A stretch of DNA of 15,543 nt from Acidobacteriota bacterium (GTDB lineage: Bacteria; Acidobacteriota; Vicinamibacteria; Vicinamibacterales; CAVVIG01), in contig QHWF01000251.1 in assembly GCA_003222455.1 (NCBI GenBank), positions 1 to 15,543 of the forward strand, written 5' to 3'. Position 1 is the first letter of the stretch. Every line of letters begins with the position of its first letter. Below the pieces are notes generated by a model. The model worked only from the letters and a program-made list of their open reading frames with translations, ran no database searches and had not been told where the DNA came from. Below, piece after piece: positions 1 through 7,323 of the stretch. The position numbers were made by a program, and so were the translations under genes.

Positions 1-114
1 CACGATGATGACGTTCTTCGAGGTGAACAGTTTCTTGAACTCGGCCTGCGAGATTCGCGGTGCGTCGATGCCCTGCGAGAACAACAGGATGAGCGAGAGA
101 AGCAGAGTGCGCAT
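1..114 (-). CDS. Secreted protein, 5' end only; possibly rhodanese-like
   Basis: Only the first 38 codons are in the window; the gene runs off the left edge. The peptide starts MRTLLLSLILLFSQG, a short basic end followed by a hydrophobic stretch that looks like a signal peptide. It is followed by ISQAEFKKLFTSKNVIIV. That pattern (I-S-x-x-E-hydrophobic spacer-N-V-hydrophobic) resembles the start of rhodanese-like domains, which normally continue into D-V-R, but the window ends before that point, so the family is a guess. The ATG at 114 is chosen because the hydrophobic segment begins there. A -10-like TATATT ends 6 nt upstream of it on the same strand, which would make the mRNA leaderless. The gene is divergent from the FAD oxidase with only 17 bp between the two start codons. 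Confidence 0.55.
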   Translation of the reverse strand, partial: MRTLLLSLILLFSQGIDAPRISQAEFKKLFTSKNVIIV

Positions 115-131
115 CCTCTTAATATAGCGCC
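115..131. promoter_or_regulatory. Possible bidirectional leaderless promoter
   Basis: Only 17 bp separate two divergent ATG codons. The core is the near-symmetric AT tract TTAATATA at 119-126. On the plus strand TAATAT (120-125) ends 6 nt before the ATG at 132. On the minus strand TATATT (126-121, 5 of 6 matches to TATAAT) ends 6 nt before the ATG at 114. In each direction transcription would be expected to begin at or next to the start codon. No convincing -35 hexamer was found on either side. This is an inference from spacing. Confidence 0.45.
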
Positions 132-1760
132 ATGCCGGTCCCGGCCCATTCCATCCGGTCACGCCCCGCACGCGGCGGTCCGCCTTCGGCGCGAATCAGT
201 CGAGATCCCGACATCCTGGCGTCGCACCTCGAGGACGCCTCACACTTTCCGGGCGGGCACGTGGACGGCCTGGTCGTGGCCTCGAGCGAAGCCGACGTGG
301 CCGAGGCCGTGCGATGCGCGCGCACGATTCTGCCGATCGGCGCCCAGTCGTCGCTGACAGGCGGCGCAACGCCGTCAGGCGATACGCTGCTGAGCACGTC
401 GAGGCTGACGCGCATCGACGCGATCGGACGCGACCGCGTCCGCGTGCAGGCGGGCGTCACGCTCGTCGATCTGGATGCCGCCCTCGCAGCGGCCGGCAGG
501 TATTACCCGCCGACGCCGACCTTCACCGGCGCGTTCGTGGGCGGAACCGTCGCGACGAACGCCGCCGGTGCGGCAACATTCAAGTATGGGACGACGCGTG
601 AGTGGGTGCTCGCGCTCACGGTCGTCTTACCCAACGGCGAGGTCCTCGATATCGAGCGCGGGGGCACGCGCGCCGGCGCGGACGGCGCGTTCGACATCGT
701 GCTCTCCGACCGCACGGTGATCGTACCCGTGCCGCGGTACCGCATGCCGGATGTGCCCAAGACGTCGGCCGGATACTTCGCGGCGCCACACATGGATCTC
801 ATCGATCTGTTCATCGGATCTGAAGGAACGCTCGGGGTGATCACCGAAATCACTCTGCGCCTCGTCCCGGTCCGCCCGGCGCAATGCCTGGCATTCGTGC
901 CGTTCGCCGACGCGCAGGGGGCGCTCGCGTTCGTCCGGCGGCTGCGCGACGCCGCCCGCACGGCCTGGCGAACGGGCGATCCGGCGGGCCTCGACATCTC
1001 GGCGATCGAACACATGGACGCGCGATGCCTGGCGCTGCTGCGCGAAGACGGCCTCGATCGTCTTCACGCGGTGCCGATTCCCGATCGCGCGGCCATCGCG
1101 CTGCTCGTCACACTGGAGCTCCCGCCTGGAACGACCGCGGCCGAGGCGTACGATCAAATCGGCTGCGCGCGCGAAACCGCCTGCGACGCGCCGCTGACGC
1201 GGCTCTGTCGTGAGCTCGAGACCGCCGGCGTGCTCGGCGACGTGCAGTTGGCCGTGCCGGGCGATCGAGGCCGGATGGCGCAACTGCTCGCGATCCGGGA
1301 GGCTGTCCCGGCCGCGGTGAATGCGCGGATCGGCCGGGCGAAACAGACCATCGACGTGCGGATTGCCAAGACCGCCGCCGACGTGATTGTCCCGTTCGAG
1401 CGATTCGACGAGCTCCTGTCGTTTTTCGACGAAGAGCTCGGGCGCCGCAGGCTGGACGCGGCCACGTGGGGTCACGTGTCGGACGGCAATCTGCACCCGA
1501 ACGTGATCCCGCAGTCATGGGCCGACGTCGAGTCGGGGACGGAGGCAATCCTGGCGTTCGGCCGCGAAGCCATCCGGTTGGGCGGATCGCCGCTCGCCGA
1601 GCACGGCGTGGGACGCCATCCCGTGAAGCAGCAGTTGCTTCAGGAGCTGTACGGCAGGCAGGGAATCGAGGACATGCGGCGCGTGAAGCGCGCGATCGAT
1701 CCGCAGTGGAAGCTCGCGCCGGGGGTGTTGTTCCCCCAAGGGCCCGTAGGGAGAACCTGA
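132..1760 (+). CDS. FAD-binding oxidase, GlcD / D-lactate dehydrogenase type
   Basis: 542 residues. Enzymes of this family oxidise 2-hydroxy acids such as D-lactate or glycolate with FAD and pass electrons to a quinone or cytochrome. The N-terminal PCMH-type FAD domain covers roughly residues 40-230: it has the GAQSSLTGGATP loop, then GGTVATNAAGAATFKYG and, near residue 230, SEGTLGVITEI. The C-terminal FAD-oxidase domain contains GHVSDGNLHP (about 447-456) and AEHGVGRHP (about 489-497), the signatures of this superfamily, and ends MRRVKRAIDPQWKLAPGVLFP. No GlcE, GlcF or Fe-S partner lies nearby, so a single-subunit enzyme is likely. The substrate cannot be told. The ATG at 132 is kept because no later start would preserve the FAD domain. 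It has no Shine-Dalgarno sequence and is probably leaderless. Confidence 0.88.
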   Translation: MPVPAHSIRSRPARGGPPSARISRDPDILASHLEDASHFPGGHVDGLVVASSEADVAEAVRCARTILPIGAQSSLTGGATPSGDTLLSTSRLTRIDAIGRDRVRVQAGVTLVDLDAALAAAGRYYPPTPTFTGAFVGGTVATNAAGAATFKYGTTREWVLALTVVLPNGEVLDIERGGTRAGADGAFDIVLSDRTVIVPVPRYRMPDVPKTSAGYFAAPHMDLIDLFIGSEGTLGVITEITLRLVPVRPAQCLAFVPFADAQGALAFVRRLRDAARTAWRTGDPAGLDISAIEHMDARCLALLREDGLDRLHAVPIPDRAAIALLVTLELPPGTTAAEAYDQIGCARETACDAPLTRLCRELETAGVLGDVQLAVPGDRGRMAQLLAIREAVPAAVNARIGRAKQTIDVRIAKTAADVIVPFERFDELLSFFDEELGRRRLDAATWGHVSDGNLHPNVIPQSWADVESGTEAILAFGREAIRLGGSPLAEHGVGRHPVKQQLLQELYGRQGIEDMRRVKRAIDPQWKLAPGVLFPQGPVGRT

Positions 1761-1784
1761 AATCGACTGGAGAACGGCACGATC

Positions 1785-1853
1785 GAACGCAGAGGTCGCA
1801 AAGGACGCAAAGTAAGACAGGATTTCTTCGCGGCCTTCGCGGCCTTTGCGTTC
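1785..1853. repeat. 9-nt-period hairpin element, copy A
   Basis: The left arm (1785-1817) is built from CGCAGAGGT/CGCAAAGGA/CGCAAAG units. The right arm (1824-1853) is its imperfect reverse complement, ending GGCCTTTGCGTTC. It lies in the gap between two convergent genes, 25 bp after the FAD oxidase stop and 31 bp after the membrane-protein stop. It is the most diverged of three copies in the window (see 4494-4561 and 10464-10531). Confidence 0.85.
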
Positions 1854-1883
1854 AACGGCGATGGCAGTTACTCGGACACGCTC

Positions 1884-2447
1884 CTACGCGATCAATACGA
1901 CGATTGACCACAACGCCACCGCCCCGACCGTGCCCGATCCGAGATCGCGATCCTCGGTGTGTGCGATCGACTCGGCCACACGCGACTGGCCGACGAACGC
2001 CGCGGCGAACGAAACCAGCAGCAGCAGCCAGGCGGCGCCAATCGCCAGGCGCGGCCCGACCCCGCCGCCCAGCGCGCGTGCCGAGAAAAAGAGCGTCCCA
2101 ATCCAGCTCGCCACGGCAATTCCGGCCAGCAGGCGCAGCCGGCCGATCTCGCGATCGCCGGCCTGGCGGCGCAGTTCCAGCCGCAGCGTACGCTCGGCGC
2201 GTTCGCGCTCGCCCTCGAGCGTGGCGCGCTCGAGCTCCAGCCGGCGCGTGTCGCGATCGAACGCTTCCTTCAGCGCGGCAACCATGACCCCCGCGAGACG
2301 CGTTTCGAGACCACCGAGCGGCCCGGCGCGGCCAGGATCGAACTGCAGCTGCTGATCGGGATCGAGGGGTGTCGCTGGCCTCCGGCTGCGCGCCAGATCG
2401 GTGACGCCAAGCACCGCGTCGATGATACGAAGCCAGGGGATTGGCAT
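1884..2447 (-). CDS. Small membrane protein of unknown function
   Basis: 187 residues; the family is not recognised. The first 55 residues are soluble and proline/arginine rich. Residues about 58-100 are dense in E, R and L (ELERATLEGERERAERTL) and look like an amphipathic or coiled-coil helix. Three hydrophobic segments follow, at about 104-123, 133-153 and 172-187, the last running to the C-terminus. This layout suggests an inner-membrane protein with a cytoplasmic coiled-coil arm. The minus frame is preferred over the overlapping plus-strand frame because of the clean membrane segments. The ATG at 2447 lies immediately beside the tandem-repeat block and has no clear ribosome binding site. 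It converges with the FAD oxidase. Confidence 0.7.
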   Translation of the reverse strand: MPIPWLRIIDAVLGVTDLARSRRPATPLDPDQQLQFDPGRAGPLGGLETRLAGVMVAALKEAFDRDTRRLELERATLEGERERAERTLRLELRRQAGDREIGRLRLLAGIAVASWIGTLFFSARALGGGVGPRLAIGAAWLLLLVSFAAAFVGQSRVAESIAHTEDRDLGSGTVGAVALWSIVVLIA

Positions 2448-2451
2448 ATCT

Positions 2452-2597
2452 GCAACTTTGAACTTTGAAGTCTGTAGTCTGAGGTCTGAAGTCTGAAGTC
2501 TGAAGTCTCAACTTTGAAGCGGACTTTACACTTCAGACTTCACATCACATGTCAGACTTCACTTTAGACTTCACACGTCACACTTCCCACTTCCCAC
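2452..2597. repeat. Inverted block of 7-nt tandem repeats
   Basis: The left half (2452-2520) is made of AACTTTGA and repeated TGAAGTC/TGAGGTC/TGTAGTC units. The right half (2530-2597) carries the reverse complement, GACTTCA, in several degenerate units (CAGACTTCACATCACATG, CTTTAGACTTCACACGTC) and ends CACTTCCCACTTCCCACTTC. The two halves could fold into one long imperfect hairpin. The block fills the gap between the M61 peptidase stop and the start of the small membrane protein, and the peptidase stop codon lies just past its right end. Confidence 0.85.
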
Positions 2598-2598
2598 T

Positions 2599-4428
2599 TC
2601 ATTTCCCGAGCCAGCGAGCCCGGAACGCTTTCTGCGCCGCTGTCGGGGTTTCGACAGGCACGACCTCGAGATGCGGATCCTCTGCCAGCGTGACGGTCGC
2701 TCGTGTCGAACGGCCGGTCCGATCCGTGAAAACAATCGGCACGCGATCGCCGGGCTTGTGGCGGCCGAGGGCTATGCTCAGATCCGACTCCCCTCTCACA
2801 TGCTGGCCGGCCACCTCCTGCAGCTCGTCGTCCTGCTCCAGCCCCGTGGCATACACGGGCCAGTCCGGTGCAACGAGCGTTGAGACCCGAACGCCGTTGC
2901 GCGTTACCAGGAGAACGTCGCCCAGCCACGCGCGTCCCGGATGCGTTTTGCGGACGACGAGCCCGGCGCGGGCCAGGAGCCTCGGATAGCCGGCAGCGTC
3001 GTGACCCTGGATGTATCTCGAGAAGAAGTCCCGTGCGAACGCCTTGTCGCCGCTCACATCGGCAAGCGTCGCTTCCGCATCGGCGGCGGTGTACGGACGA
3101 TCCACATATCCTTCGCGGCTGCCGCCCGGTTTGCCATACGTCCGCCACATCGCACGCATGAAATCGTCGAGCGAAATGCCGTTGTCGGTCCGGTCGCGCA
3201 GCGCGAGATCCAGCGCGAGGGCAATCGCGCCGCCGAACGGATAATACGAAACAACCGTGTTGCTCCAGTTCGTCCGGTCGATCGTGCGTCCGCCGTCGAT
3301 GAATGGCGCCATGCGGCTCATGTCTTCCGCCGATCGCGTATGGCGGCCGGGATCGTTCACGACGGTATCCACGAGGGCGGTGAACGATCGGGCCGTCGAC
3401 GACAGGTCGGTGAGACCCGCTCGATGGAGGATGAGCGGTCCGTAGTATTGCGTAAACCCTTCCGCCAGCCAGAGCTCTCCGGAGAGATTCGCGCGATCGA
3501 AATCGAAGGGCTCGAGTCCGCTCGGACGGATGCGCTCGACGTTCCAGCTGTGGAAGAACTCGTGCGCGACCGTGTCGAGCAACTCCAGGCGGTCGCTCGC
3601 CAGCGCCGACGGCCACGTGATGACCGTGCTGTTTCGATGTTCCATGCCGTCGGTGCCGGCATACGGCAGGTCGTCGACGAGGAACGTGTACTGTCCGGGC
3701 TCGTAATCCGGATACTCACCGTAGACGGCGCCCGCCAGGCGGACGATCTTCTCGACTTCTTTCACGTAGGCATCGAGATCGGCATCGCTGCCCGTATGGT
3801 GCAGCGACACGCGGAACGCGTGCGAGTCGACCGTGAACTGGCGCATCGCGATCGGACCGAATTCCGCCGGACTGTCCATCAGGTACTGGAGATTGCCGGC
3901 GATGAACTCGAGCGGCCTCGAACCGGGATGCAGCTGGGTTGCGACACGCCACGTCCGGCCAGGGGGCTGCTCGAACGTCAACGTCGCCGAACGGTCCTCG
4001 AGCCCGTGCGCCCACATGAGTGCCGCCGGCATGTTGATGTGCGCGTGCGTGGTGTCGATGCCGAGATAGGTGCCGTCCACGCGATCGCCATACACTTTGT
4101 ATTCGACGTTGACGGCGCCGCCATGGCCAGCGACGGTCCAGCCGTCCGGATCGGGCCTCGTGGCCGGGAGCTCGCGCCCGTCTTTCCCGGACACGCGGAC
4201 GTCGTACACGTTCTTCGCAAAGTCGTGCAGCGAGTAGCGGCCGGGGGACGAACGGCTCATCCGCAATTCGAGTGTCTGCTGCGTGAGATCCGGAAACGCC
4301 GCGGCCACCTGCATCCAGCGATGCTGCGGCTCCGGGAACGACAGCCGGTAGCGCACCGGTTCCGCGGCGCGGTCGCTGGCGTACGTCGCGACGACGACGA
4401 GCGCGGCAGAGAGGAGCCGTTTGAGCAC
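2599..4428 (-). CDS. Secreted M61-family (glycyl) aminopeptidase with PDZ domain
   Basis: 609 residues, full length for the family. M61 enzymes are zinc aminopeptidases with a preference for N-terminal glycine or alanine. The protein begins MLKRLLSAALVVVATYASDRA, a likely signal peptide, so it should act in the periplasm. An N-terminal beta domain spans about 25-210. The catalytic domain holds HEFFHSWNVERIRP, with zinc ligands H289 and H293 and catalytic E290. The third ligand is E323 in LWLAEGFTQYYG, and GMEHRNSTVIT lies just upstream, as in relatives. A PDZ domain covers about 505-585. The start is GTG at 4428, chosen for the signal peptide; a TAGCAT hexamer ends 9 nt upstream. The TGA stop touches the 7-nt repeat block. 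It follows the phosphotransferase gene on the same strand after an 88-bp gap. Confidence 0.92.
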   Translation of the reverse strand: MLKRLLSAALVVVATYASDRAAEPVRYRLSFPEPQHRWMQVAAAFPDLTQQTLELRMSRSSPGRYSLHDFAKNVYDVRVSGKDGRELPATRPDPDGWTVAGHGGAVNVEYKVYGDRVDGTYLGIDTTHAHINMPAALMWAHGLEDRSATLTFEQPPGRTWRVATQLHPGSRPLEFIAGNLQYLMDSPAEFGPIAMRQFTVDSHAFRVSLHHTGSDADLDAYVKEVEKIVRLAGAVYGEYPDYEPGQYTFLVDDLPYAGTDGMEHRNSTVITWPSALASDRLELLDTVAHEFFHSWNVERIRPSGLEPFDFDRANLSGELWLAEGFTQYYGPLILHRAGLTDLSSTARSFTALVDTVVNDPGRHTRSAEDMSRMAPFIDGGRTIDRTNWSNTVVSYYPFGGAIALALDLALRDRTDNGISLDDFMRAMWRTYGKPGGSREGYVDRPYTAADAEATLADVSGDKAFARDFFSRYIQGHDAAGYPRLLARAGLVVRKTHPGRAWLGDVLLVTRNGVRVSTLVAPDWPVYATGLEQDDELQEVAGQHVRGESDLSIALGRHKPGDRVPIVFTDRTGRSTRATVTLAEDPHLEVVPVETPTAAQKAFRARWLGK

Positions 4429-4437
4429 CAGGATGCG

Positions 4438-4443
4438 ATGCTA
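4438..4443 (-). promoter_or_regulatory. Candidate -10 hexamer for the M61 peptidase
   Basis: TAGCAT on the minus strand (4 of 6 to TATAAT) ends 9 nt before the GTG at 4428, and is preceded by TGC as in extended -10 elements. It would leave a leader of only a few nucleotides. No -35 match was found. Confidence 0.3.
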
Positions 4444-4493
4444 GCACGGCCGATTCAGAGCGTGCTCGACCCTCTGGACAGAACGTCACGATC

Positions 4494-4561
4494 GAACGCA
4501 AAGGCCGCCAAGGCCGCTAAGAAGTACTGTCTTCCTTTGCGTCCTTTGCGGCCTCTGCGTT
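4494..4561. repeat. 9-nt-period hairpin element, copy B
   Basis: The left arm starts GAACGCAAAGGCCGCCAAGG at 4494 and the right arm ends GCGGCCTCTGCGTT at 4561, with TACTGTC near the centre. It is almost identical to the copy at 10464-10531, with a handful of differences over 68 bp. The stop codon of the phosphotransferase (4517-4519) lies inside the left arm, so the element encodes the last residues of that protein (NAEAAKDAKEDSTS). Confidence 0.9.
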
Positions 4562-7096
4562 GGATGGTGCCTGTCGCCAGGAGAGTTTCCTGACGAACCC
4601 CTCGGTCGCGTTCAACAGCACTCGATCGCCCGTGCGTAAGCGTCTCGTCGCGCGGCGGACGTTCGCAAGCGCCGGGATGCCGTATTCGCGGGCGACGGTG
4701 GACGCGTGCGAGAGCACGCCGCCCACCTCCACGATCACACCCGATGCGAGCGTGAACATCGGCGTCCACGATGGATCGGTGGCACGCGTCACCAGGATCG
4801 CGCCGCGTTTCATCCGCGCGAAATCGGCGGGATTGTCGATGACGACCACCTCGCCTTCCACCGACCCGCGGCTCACCGGCACGCCGCGCAGCTCGTGGTC
4901 GGAATCGTCCCGATCGCCGAATCCGGCGCTGCGAATCAGATGGTGCAGCTCGGGTTCGCGCATCAGCAGCGGCATCTGGATCCGGCGATAGCGATCCATC
5001 TCCGCCGATCGCACCGCAACGATGTCGCGCAGGGTGGTCGCCCGCGCATGAGTCTCGATCGCCGGCGCAATCTCCTCGAGCCGCAGGAAGAAATAGTCCT
5101 CGCGCCGGTCGAGCCAGTCGCGCTCGACGAACCGCTGCGCCAGGACCAGGTGCCACCGGCGCACGATGGCGAGCACACGAATCATGTCGGAACGACACTG
5201 CTCGCGCCACACGTAGTACTGGTTGATCCGCGCCAGCAGCCAGCGCGCTCGCGGCCGGACCGTCCACCGGCGAAGTCCGGTCATGCGGGACTCGAGCGCT
5301 GTCCGAACCGCGGCCGCTTCTGCCTCGGTGCGCTCGGAAACCACAGCGGGATCGACATCCGCCTGACGACCATCGCTACCAACGAGATGAAGCCGGAGGG
5401 CCTGCAGGATGGGCGCGGGATCCTCGGCGTACCGCGGCAGCGCCCAATCCGACTCGTACAACCCGCGATGCCCGTAGCGATCCAGGAACTGGTCGAAGGC
5501 GGCGAGAAATGCCGTGCCGTGCAGCGCCGTGCGCAGCTCGGGGCCCCCAGCGCGGCTGCCGCGCTGGGGACCCCGCTCGGGCCGCCGCCCCTCCGGCTGC
5601 TGCAGCCACTCGGACACGCGCGGCTCGCGGAAGGCGACGCGGGCAAGGGCGACCAGATCGAATGCCTGCTGCGCGCTCACCGACTTCTCACCGGCCGCGA
5701 GATGGCTGTACAGCACTTGCTCGAACGGCACGCCGACCCTTCCGCAAATCGTCCGCAGCGCCGTCTCGAAGATCAACACGCCGCCGAACAGCAGGACGAT
5801 TTCGACCCACTCGGTCCCGGTGCGCTGCCAGTCGAGCAACTCCGCCCAGAGCTGATCGTCACGAAGCGTCCGCGGGTCCACCGACGAGAGTTTCGTGACG
5901 TAGGCAGCGACCGTCCTCTCGTGCGCGCGCATCAGGGCCTCGGCCCGGACATGGCGACTGAGAAGCCGGACGAAGTCAGGGAGGCAGGCGATCCATTCGC
6001 GCACGGGCGGTCGGCGCACCTGCTCGTCCTCGGGACGGATGTCGCCGGGATGCCCGAGCGAGCGCAACATGTCGGCCGGCGCGGTTCCGCCCATGCGACA
6101 GACGCGTCGCAACTGCGAGAGATTGAAATACAGCCGGCCGTAGAACGGCTTCACCATCGGTCCGAGGACGGATTCGGGCGCCATCAGGCGGCCCATGTAG
6201 CGGCGCTCGGCCGTGTTGAGGATCTGCTCGAACACGCCCAGCGCCTGCGGCGACGTCAGTTCCGGCAACACTTCTGCAAGATTGGCGCGCGTCCACTCGG
6301 TACCACTCCCGCCGGCAGCCGAAGGGGCCACCGTGACGGGACGCGACTGGACGATCCAGAACTGCTCGCCGTCGTAGCACCACTCGACGTCTTGCGGCGC
6401 GCCGTAATGCCGCTCGATGCGCGTCACCAGCACCGCGAGCTCCTGCGTCTGCGATGTCGACAACGACGGACGCGGCACCGCGGCGGAATCGGCATCCGCA
6501 CCCGCGCGACAGAATAGAATGGCGTTGTCGGTCTTTCGTACGCGAATCTCGTCCGGATCGATGTGGCCATCGACCAGTGCCGTCGCGAGTCCCGGCGTCG
6601 AATTGATCACCACCTCGTCGGCCGCACCGGTGAGCGGATCGACCGTGAACGCGACGCCGGCCGCGAACGGGTGAATCATCCGTTGAATCAGGACGCCGGC
6701 GGCATTCGATTGGATCGGCAGTCCGCGCGCGCGGCGGTACGCCCGCGCCCGCTCGGAGTGCGCCGACGCGCGGCACGCGGCAACCGCCCCGATGATTGAC
6801 GCGCGTCCGACGTTCAGATAGGTCTCGTGAATCCCGGCGAACGACTGCTCCGGCGCGTCTTCGCCAATGCCTGACGATCGGACGGCAAACTGCTCGTCGG
6901 GCGGCCAGCGATCGAGCCACGGGTCACGATCGATCGCCGGAAGATCGGCGTCAGCGGCGTCGGCCGGGATCGCGAGCGCGTCAGGCACGGGAAACCCGTG
7001 GTGTTTCAACCGGGCGCAGTTCCAGGCCTTGCCGCCGACGCGGGCTTCGTCTGCGGGCGTGAGCTCGTCCAGTGATCGGAAACGCAACGTGGCCAC
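4517..7096 (-). CDS. PEP-utilising / rifampicin-phosphotransferase-like dikinase
   Basis: 859 residues from GTG at 7096. The N-terminal PPDK-type ATP-binding domain (about 1-255) shows GGKAWNCARL (K23), FAVRSSGIGED (R73), FTVDPLTG and DVEWCYDGEQFWIVQSRPVT. A helical middle region follows, opening WTRANLAEVLPELTSPQALG. The C-terminal swivelling domain holds EVGGVLSHASTVAREYGIPAL, with the phosphorylatable His near residue 797. The PEP/pyruvate TIM barrel of PEP synthase is absent. This order (ATP-grasp, helical, His) and the length match rifampicin phosphotransferases (about 867 residues), but the true substrate is unknown. The frame opens upstream to 7207, but that stretch (MTFFFVPFVPS...) is translated repeat. 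The last 14 or so residues are also repeat-encoded. A palindrome lies inside the gene at 5540-5574. Confidence 0.8.
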   Translation of the reverse strand: MATLRFRSLDELTPADEARVGGKAWNCARLKHHGFPVPDALAIPADAADADLPAIDRDPWLDRWPPDEQFAVRSSGIGEDAPEQSFAGIHETYLNVGRASIIGAVAACRASAHSERARAYRRARGLPIQSNAAGVLIQRMIHPFAAGVAFTVDPLTGAADEVVINSTPGLATALVDGHIDPDEIRVRKTDNAILFCRAGADADSAAVPRPSLSTSQTQELAVLVTRIERHYGAPQDVEWCYDGEQFWIVQSRPVTVAPSAAGGSGTEWTRANLAEVLPELTSPQALGVFEQILNTAERRYMGRLMAPESVLGPMVKPFYGRLYFNLSQLRRVCRMGGTAPADMLRSLGHPGDIRPEDEQVRRPPVREWIACLPDFVRLLSRHVRAEALMRAHERTVAAYVTKLSSVDPRTLRDDQLWAELLDWQRTGTEWVEIVLLFGGVLIFETALRTICGRVGVPFEQVLYSHLAAGEKSVSAQQAFDLVALARVAFREPRVSEWLQQPEGRRPERGPQRGSRAGGPELRTALHGTAFLAAFDQFLDRYGHRGLYESDWALPRYAEDPAPILQALRLHLVGSDGRQADVDPAVVSERTEAEAAAVRTALESRMTGLRRWTVRPRARWLLARINQYYVWREQCRSDMIRVLAIVRRWHLVLAQRFVERDWLDRREDYFFLRLEEIAPAIETHARATTLRDIVAVRSAEMDRYRRIQMPLLMREPELHHLIRSAGFGDRDDSDHELRGVPVSRGSVEGEVVVIDNPADFARMKRGAILVTRATDPSWTPMFTLASGVIVEVGGVLSHASTVAREYGIPALANVRRATRRLRTGDRVLLNATEGFVRKLSWRQAPSNAEAAKDAKEDSTS
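5540..5574. repeat. REP-like palindrome inside the phosphotransferase gene
   Basis: A perfect 11-bp stem, CCCCAGCGCGG (5545-5555) and CCGCGCTGGGG (5559-5569), surrounds a CTG loop. It extends by four further GC pairs (5540-5543 with 5571-5574) across one mismatch. The stretch is translated in frame as RGPQRGSRAGGPE, a glycine/arginine-rich segment unlike the helical sequence around it. It looks like a mobile palindrome that entered the gene without breaking the frame. Confidence 0.7.
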
Positions 7097-7160
7097 TGCT
7101 TTCAGCGGCAGCAGGACAATCAGCGGTTGATCAGCATCACGGTAACCAGCGGCATTGATT

Positions 7161-7310
7161 GGCCACGAAGAACACGAAGGCACGAAGGGCACGAAGAAGA
7201 AAGTCATTTAACACTGATTATCCGGACGCGACCCTTTCAAACGGCATCTCGATAAGAGCAGTATCCAGACGGTCTTCTTCGTGTCTTCGTGACTTCGTGG
7301 CCTTCGTGTC
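7161..7310. repeat. ACGAAGGC-type hairpin element, copy D
   Basis: The left arm (7161-7200) is GGCCACGAAGAACACGAAGG and further ACGAAG units. The right arm (about 7272-7310) is the imperfect reverse complement, TCTTCTTCGTGTCTTCGTG and so on. About 70 bp of non-repeat sequence separates them, more than in the other hairpins here. It fills the gap between the phosphotransferase start and the stop of the small secreted protein, ending 13 bp from that stop. It resembles the 9-nt-period family in plan but not in base sequence. Confidence 0.85.
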
Positions 7311-7323
7311 AATTGACGCGCCG

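Noticed and set aside
2941..4593. Long plus-strand open frame (550 residues) opposite the M61 peptidase
   Set aside because: It is an Arg-rich shadow frame of a GC-rich gene with no recognisable domain; the minus strand has zinc motifs, a signal peptide and a PDZ domain.
4706..6517. Long plus-strand open frame (603 residues) opposite the phosphotransferase
   Set aside because: It is rich in Arg, His and Ala with no family features; the minus strand carries the ATP-binding and His-domain motifs.
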